From JAITWN01 sp964581365 (GTDB taxonomy: Bacteria; Pseudomonadota; Gammaproteobacteria; SZUA-140), in contig CAZOOF010000045.1 in assembly GCA_964581365.1 (NCBI GenBank), positions 1 to 18,119 on the forward strand: a stretch of 18,119 nt of DNA, given 5' to 3'. Position numbers and translations under genes: made by a program. The notes under the pieces are model-generated. The model saw only the letters and a program-made list of their open reading frames with translations, was not told the DNA's origin and did no database searches. Below are positions 14,791-18,119 of the stretch, piece after piece. Numbering within the stretch: position 1 is the stretch's first letter; every line of letters starts with the position of its first letter.

Positions 14791-15979
14791 CGTATCTCTC
14801 GGCAATGAATGTAATAAGCTGGTCGGCGATGCGATCCTTGGACGCCAGCGGCAGGCTGCGCCGCTCACCGTCCGGGCACAGGACGAGCAGTGCGTTGTCT
14901 GCCGCATCGAAGCCGCGGTCGGGCAACCCCACCTGATTGGCGGCGATCATGTCCAGGCGCTTGGCACGCAGCTTGGCCAGCGCGTGAGCTTCCAGATCCG
15001 AAGTCTCGGCCGCAAAGCCGACGGTAAACGGACGCTCAGCCAGATCCGCCACCCCCGCGAGAATGTCCGGCGTGCGTTCGAGTTCGAGCGAGAGGCTGGC
15101 GGCGGTCTTCTTCAGCTTTTCGGGGGCCGTCACCGCGGGACGATAGTCCGCCACCGCCGCCGCCGCAATGAAGATATCGCAGCCGGTGATCCGCGCCTGC
15201 ACGGCTTCGGCCATCTCGGCAGCAGTCTGCACCGTCACGCGCTCGACTCCGGGCGGCGCAGTGAGGTTTACCGGTCCGCTGACCAGAGTCACGCGCGCCC
15301 CCTGAGCGGCGGCCGCGCGAGCCAGCGCATATCCCATTCGCCCGGAGCTGCGGTTGGAAATGAAACGGACCGGATCGACAGGCTCCACGGTCGGGCCCGC
15401 AGTGATGAGCACCCGGCGGCTTTCGAGCAGCCGGGGAGCGAACAGCCGCGCAAGCTCGGCAACGATGGCCGCGGGTTCGAGCATGCGCCCCGGACCGACC
15501 TCGCCGCAGGCCTGCTCGCCTGCGCCCGGCCCCAGAACCAGGACACCCCGCCGGCGCAGGCGCTCGATGTTATCCCGAGTGGCGGGATGCTCCCACATCT
15601 GCCGGTTCATCGCCGGAGCGATGGCAAGCGGCGCGGCGGTGGCGAGGCAAATGGTGGTCAGCAGATCATCGGCCAGCCCCGCGGCCAGCCGGGCGATCGC
15701 ATTGGCGGACGCGGGCGCAATCAGCACGAGTTCGGCGCGCCGCGCCAGTTCGATGTGTCCCATCGCCGACTCGGTCGCCGGATCGAGATGGCTGGCATGC
15801 ACTGCGCGGCCGGCAAGAGCCTGCAGGGTGAGCGGTGTGATGAAGGCGGCGCCGCCGCGAGTCAGCACCACATCGATCTCGGCGCCCTCCCCGCGCAGGA
15901 GGCGTATCAGCTCTGCAGCCTTGTAGGCTGCGACACTTCCTGTAACGCCAAGGAGAATCCGTCTGTTTGCCAGGGGCAT
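14771..15979 (-). CDS. coaBC: Bifunctional phosphopantothenoylcysteine decarboxylase/synthetase CoaBC
   Basis: This fused enzyme couples 4'-phosphopantothenate to cysteine using CTP (CoaB), then decarboxylates the product to 4'-phosphopantetheine with FMN (CoaC). Of 402 residues, about 1-180 are CoaC: GVTGSVAAYK (11-20), catalytic H75 in MGHIELAR, PAMN (N125) and ACGEVGPGRM with C158. All match E. coli numbering. Residues about 188-400 are CoaB: ITAGPTVEPVDPVRFISN, RSSGRMG, AAVADYRP and KLKKT. It begins the leftward cluster coaBC-dut-algC-argB, and its 3' end overlaps dut. Start 15979 places the motifs at their standard positions. The product feeds CoaD, also encoded in this window. No clear promoter was found upstream. 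Confidence 0.97.
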   Translation of the reverse strand: MPLANRRILLGVTGSVAAYKAAELIRLLRGEGAEIDVVLTRGGAAFITPLTLQALAGRAVHASHLDPATESAMGHIELARRAELVLIAPASANAIARLAAGLADDLLTTICLATAAPLAIAPAMNRQMWEHPATRDNIERLRRRGVLVLGPGAGEQACGEVGPGRMLEPAAIVAELARLFAPRLLESRRVLITAGPTVEPVDPVRFISNRSSGRMGYALARAAAAQGARVTLVSGPVNLTAPPGVERVTVQTAAEMAEAVQARITGCDIFIAAAAVADYRPAVTAPEKLKKTAASLSLELERTPDILAGVADLAERPFTVGFAAETSDLEAHALAKLRAKRLDMIAANQVGLPDRGFDAADNALLVLCPDGERRSLPLASKDRIADQLITFIAERYDAKNSS

Positions 15980-16030
15980 CGGGCTGTTCTAGGCTGTCGG
16001 GTGAGCGGGCTTTGCAGCGCCTGGGCACGC

Positions 16031-16050
16031 TGCGATCGCAAATCGATCGA
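16031..16050. repeat. Two adjacent palindromes in the coaBC-radC divergent gap
   Basis: TGCGATCGCA (16031-16040) is a perfect 10-bp palindrome, and TCGATCGA (16043-16050) is a second, 2 bp away. They lie in the 138-bp region between two divergent genes, where shared operators are common. A weak -10-like CATAAG (16061-16066) follows on the plus strand but lacks a -35. No factor is suggested by the sequence. Confidence 0.25.
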
Positions 16051-16117
16051 GCGGCCGGGCCATAAGATTACCACAAGGACGATGACAGGCCGGAGCGCCT
16101 GGACAAGGAGCGTCACC

Positions 16118-16792
16118 ATGTCGATCTCACGCTGGCCATCAGGGGAGAGACCGCGCGAAAAGCTGCTGCAGCGGGGAGCCGCCAGCCTGTCGGACGCCGA
16201 ACTGCTGGCGATCTTCCTGCGCACCGGACTGCCGGGAATGAACGCAGTGGACCTGGCGCGGGATCTGCTGTCCCGCTACGGCAGCCTGCGCGCCCTGTTC
16301 GAGGCCCATCAGCGACGATTCTGCGATACGCCGGGACTGGGGCCGGCCAAGTACGCGCAGCTGCAGGCGGTGCTCGAAATGGTACGTCGCTATCTGCATG
16401 AAAACCTGCGCCGGGGCGATGCGCTCCGCAACCCCGCCGATACTCGCAACTACCTCAGTGCTCAGCTGCGCGGCCGCGATCATGAAGTGTTCGCCTGTCT
16501 GTTCCTCGATACCCGGCACCGGGTGATCGCTTTCGAGGAAGTGTTTCGCGGCACCATAGACGGAGCGAGCGTACACCCGCGGGAGATCGTCAAGCTGGCG
16601 CTGGCACACAACGCGGCGGCGGTCATCCTCGCGCACAATCATCCATCCGGTGTTTCCGAGCCCAGCCAGGCGGACATTCGCCTGACCGGGCGACTGCGCG
16701 ACTCTCTTGCCCTGGTGGATGTGCGCGTTCTCGACCACCTGATCGTCGGCGACGGTGCGGCGACATCCCTGGCGGAGCTGGGCATGATGTAA
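16118..16792 (+). CDS. radC: RadC family JAB/MPN-domain protein
   Basis: RadC (UPF0758) was first linked to DNA repair, but the original E. coli mutation was later assigned to recG, so its role remains unsettled. The 224-residue product has an N-terminal helix-hairpin-helix region (about residues 5-80; GERPREKLLQRGAASLSDAELLAIFLRTG and later TPGLGPAKYAQL). The C-terminal JAMM metalloprotease-like domain has an upstream glutamate in EEVFRGT, then HNHPSG (H173, H175) and D186 in SQAD. The metal-binding set is therefore complete. AAGGAG 7 nt before 16118 and the standard MSISRWPSGERP N-terminus decide the start over an in-frame ATG at 16082. It is divergent from coaBC and upstream of rpmB. Confidence 0.93.
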   Translation: MSISRWPSGERPREKLLQRGAASLSDAELLAIFLRTGLPGMNAVDLARDLLSRYGSLRALFEAHQRRFCDTPGLGPAKYAQLQAVLEMVRRYLHENLRRGDALRNPADTRNYLSAQLRGRDHEVFACLFLDTRHRVIAFEEVFRGTIDGASVHPREIVKLALAHNAAAVILAHNHPSGVSEPSQADIRLTGRLRDSLALVDVRVLDHLIVGDGAATSLAELGMM

Positions 16793-17003
16793 GCGGCGAC
16801 GGAATGCCGTTCGTGAACCATAAAAACGATAAACTTCAAACCCTTTCGCTGACCCGCCCGCTTACTGAGCGCCATGCCCAGGATACCCGGACCGGCGGTG
16901 CCGGCCCGCAGCCGGGACGACGGGGCCAGCGAACGGGATCCGGTTCAGGCGCTGCGCCCGGCCACGCCGATTGTGGGCCCCGCTTTTCTCCCGGACGGAA
17001 ATC
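16793..17003. other. Gap between radC and rpmB with no recognisable gene
   Basis: I see no supported coding sequence, RNA gene or intrinsic terminator here. An AT-rich patch (about 16818-16840) and a short CCGGC-GGT-GCCGG stem without a T-run are present but not interpretable. A 94-codon frame starting in this gap runs into rpmB in the wrong frame and is rejected. Confidence 0.5.
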
Positions 17004-17012
17004 TGGTATAAA
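17004..17012 (+). promoter_or_regulatory. Extended -10 promoter of rpmBG
   Basis: TGGTATAAA is an extended -10 (TG-n-TATAAA, hexamer 17007-17012). The -35 region 16984-16989 (TTTTCT) is poor, which extended -10 promoters tolerate. The start would fall near 17019, about 30 nt before rpmB. Confidence 0.55.
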
Positions 17013-17048
17013 GTGCGGTTTCAAAATTCAATCAGCGGCGGAACTGTC

Positions 17049-17285
17049 ATGTCCCGAGTATGTGATGTCACCGGCAAGAAGCCCATGACCGGTAACAATG
17101 TGTCCCACGCCAACAACAAGACGCGGCGCCGCTTCCTGCCGAATCTGCAGGTTCGCCGCTTCTGGGTGGCCGACGAGAATCGCTGGGTGAAGCTGCGCGT
17201 CAGCTCCCACGGTCAGCGCATCATCGACAAGCGTGGCATCGAGGCCGTGCTTGCCGACGTACGGGCACGCGGCATCAAGGTCTAG
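17049..17285 (+). CDS. rpmB: 50S ribosomal protein L28
   Basis: L28 is a small basic protein of the large ribosomal subunit. The 78-residue product is the standard length and begins MSRVCDVTGKKPMTGNNVSHANNKTRRRF, shown here only by its key parts: VCDVTGK, NNVSHANNKT and RRRFLPNLQ. The C-terminal VSSHGQRIIDKRGIE is also typical. It carries a single cysteine (C5), so no four-cysteine zinc site exists. The ribosome-binding site is modest (GGCGGAA). It is followed by rpmG after 11 bp, the usual pair. Confidence 0.97.
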   Translation: MSRVCDVTGKKPMTGNNVSHANNKTRRRFLPNLQVRRFWVADENRWVKLRVSSHGQRIIDKRGIEAVLADVRARGIKV

Positions 17286-17296
17286 GAGGACAGATC

Positions 17297-17452
17297 ATGC
17301 GCGATAAGATCAAGCTGCTCTCCACGGCCGGCACCGGTCATTTCTACACCACGACCAAGAACAAGCGCACCATGCCGGAGAAGATGGAGATCAAGAAGTA
17401 CGATCCGGTGGTGCGCAAGCATGTCATCTACAAGGAAGCCAAACTGAAATAA
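17297..17452 (+). CDS. rpmG: 50S ribosomal protein L33, zinc-independent form
   Basis: L33 is a small large-subunit ribosomal protein. It has 51 residues and contains AGTGHFYTTTKNKR, KMEIKKYDP and VRKHVIYKEAKLK, the standard proteobacterial sequence. No cysteines are present, so this is the form without the zinc-binding CxxC pairs. A very strong AGGAGGA (17284-17290) overlaps the rpmB TAG stop and lies 6-7 nt before the ATG, tying its translation to rpmB. A strong terminator follows. Confidence 0.97.
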   Translation: MRDKIKLLSTAGTGHFYTTTKNKRTMPEKMEIKKYDPVVRKHVIYKEAKLK

Positions 17453-17470
17453 GCCGGGCTGCTTGCAGAG

Positions 17471-17500
17471 AAAAAAAGGGACCCTTTCGGGTCCCTTTTT
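17471..17500. terminator. Bidirectional intrinsic terminator between rpmG and the desaturase gene
   Basis: GGGACCC (17478-17484) and GGGTCCC (17489-17495) form a 7-bp stem with a TTTC loop. Seven A residues precede it and five T residues follow. It therefore reads as a hairpin plus T-tract on both strands and can end rpmBG from the left and the convergent desaturase gene from the right. Confidence 0.92.
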
Positions 17501-17552
17501 GTTTTCAGCCGAAGCTGGCGTCAGGGTCACCGCGCCGGCCCTGTTCTGGGCA

Positions 17553-18119
17553 TCATGCCATCGCGGATGTCTTCAGCGAGTAGCTGCGCAGACTGCGGGC
17601 GAAATCCTGCAGCGCCTTGATACCCGAAGCTTCAGCCTGATGACACCAGTCCTGCAGCGACTGCAGCAGATGCTCGTTCGACGAGGTGGAGCGCGACCAC
17701 AGATCGTGCAGGGCCTGCTTGAAACGGTACACGGTCTGCAGATGCGGACTGGAGCTCAGAATCGAATCGATCTGCATGCGATCGCGCTCGTCGATGAGCG
17801 ATTCGTCGCGCAGCAGCAGGCGGCGGGCGCGACGCGGCGGACGGTCATCGCGCTTGCGCATCTCATCGCGGTAGACGCGGGTCAGCACATCCCGCCCGTA
17901 GTGGGCCATGATCTGGAAACGGTTGCTGATGATGGCGACCACCGTATCCATGTCCACGCTGGACTTGTAAGGATCGCGAACCGGCCGTGGCGCCACCTTG
18001 CGCACCTTCGCCAGACCGACGGCCTGCATCAGGCGGATGTAGAGCCAGCCGATGTCGAATTCCCACCACTTGGATGACAGCCGCGCCGACGATGCGAAGG
18101 TGTGATGATTGTTGTGCAG
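17553..18119 (-). CDS. DesA-type fatty acyl desaturase, C-terminal part, with transposase-like tail
   Basis: The frame enters from the right edge and 188 residues are visible; the N-terminal membrane and first histidine boxes lie outside. The first visible residues are LHNNHH (about 18102-18119), the third histidine box of membrane di-iron desaturases, which insert a double bond into acyl chains. SSKWWEFDIGWLYIRLM follows, as in proteobacterial delta-9 desaturases. The last about 90 residues (from RRARRLLLRDESL to about 17560) differ. LLRDESLIDERDR, then a helix-rich stretch with FKQALHDLW and AEASGIKALQDFARSLRSY, resembles the C-terminus of ISL3 (IS204/IS1001/IS1096/IS1165) transposases. There is no frameshift or IS end, so it is a composite protein, not an insertion. 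The gene symbol is withheld because most of the gene is not seen. Confidence 0.85.
   Translation of the reverse strand: MHNNHHTFASSARLSSKWWEFDIGWLYIRLMQAVGLAKVRKVAPRPVRDPYKSSVDMDTVVAIISNRFQIMAHYGRDVLTRVYRDEMRKRDDRPPRRARRLLLRDESLIDERDRMQIDSILSSSPHLQTVYRFKQALHDLWSRSTSSNEHLLQSLQDWCHQAEASGIKALQDFARSLRSYSLKTSAMA

Noticed and set aside
16793..17088. A 94-codon frame upstream of and into rpmB
   Set aside because: It overlaps rpmB in another frame, has no ribosome-binding site and has a low-complexity translation.
17553..17870. Transposase-like sequence as evidence of an inserted IS element
   Set aside because: There are no terminal repeats, no frame break and no catalytic transposase domain; the piece is the natural tail of the desaturase protein.

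Overview
The window is 18.1 kb of GC-rich DNA packed with short-spaced genes, mostly housekeeping, and it reads as a chromosomal segment of a gammaproteobacterium. The order argB-algC-dut-coaBC-radC-rpmB-rpmG, with an ExoIII/Crc-family gene beside pyrE, is the arrangement I know (from memory) around the crc-pyrE and rpmBG loci of Pseudomonas. The ferredoxin is of the Allochromatium vinosum type, which is widespread in Gammaproteobacteria and suggests a Chromatiales- or Xanthomonadales-like lineage. No species can be named from the sequence.

Layout. 2-3095 (+): 3' end of rsmD, coaD, a YfhL/Alvin-type 2[4Fe-4S] ferredoxin and ggt, joined by ATGA overlaps (rsmD/coaD and fdx/ggt). The coaD-fdx gap carries several strong inverted repeats. 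3122-3931 (-): ExoIII-family nuclease, divergent from pyrE (4071-4718, +), which has a recognisable sigma70 promoter. 4737-11146 (+): a heavy-metal RND efflux operon made of a small His-rich membrane protein followed by CzcC-, CzcB- and CzcA-like genes, behind a TTGACA promoter and a 7-bp inverted repeat. 11130-15979 (-): a leftward cluster coaBC-dut-algC-argB followed by a TauE/SafE permease whose 3' end overlaps czcA. 16118-17452 (+): radC, rpmB and rpmG, closed by a strong bidirectional terminator. 17553-18119 (-): C-terminal part of a DesA-type fatty acyl desaturase, entering from beyond the right edge, with a transposase-like C-terminal domain.

How the genes fit together. Most are core metabolism and information processing: coenzyme A synthesis (coaD, coaBC), pyrimidine nucleotides (pyrE, dut), arginine (argB), sugar nucleotide precursors (algC), ribosome assembly and structure (rsmD, rpmB, rpmG) and DNA repair (xth). 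The accessory part is the metal efflux operon with the adjacent TauE-like permease, which lies between pyrE and argB. The CzcA transmembrane motif is not the classical Zn/Co/Cd signature, so the exported metal is uncertain.

No stretch longer than 300 bases lacks a gene. The longest gap is radC-rpmB (16793-17048, 256 bp), where only the rpmB promoter is recognisable. I see no tRNA, rRNA, CRISPR array, insertion sequence, prophage or defence system. I did not find a convincing previously undescribed system. The items most worth a second look are the desaturase-transposase composite, the catalytically intact ExoIII at the crc position, and the probably leaderless, inverted-repeat-controlled start of the metal operon.
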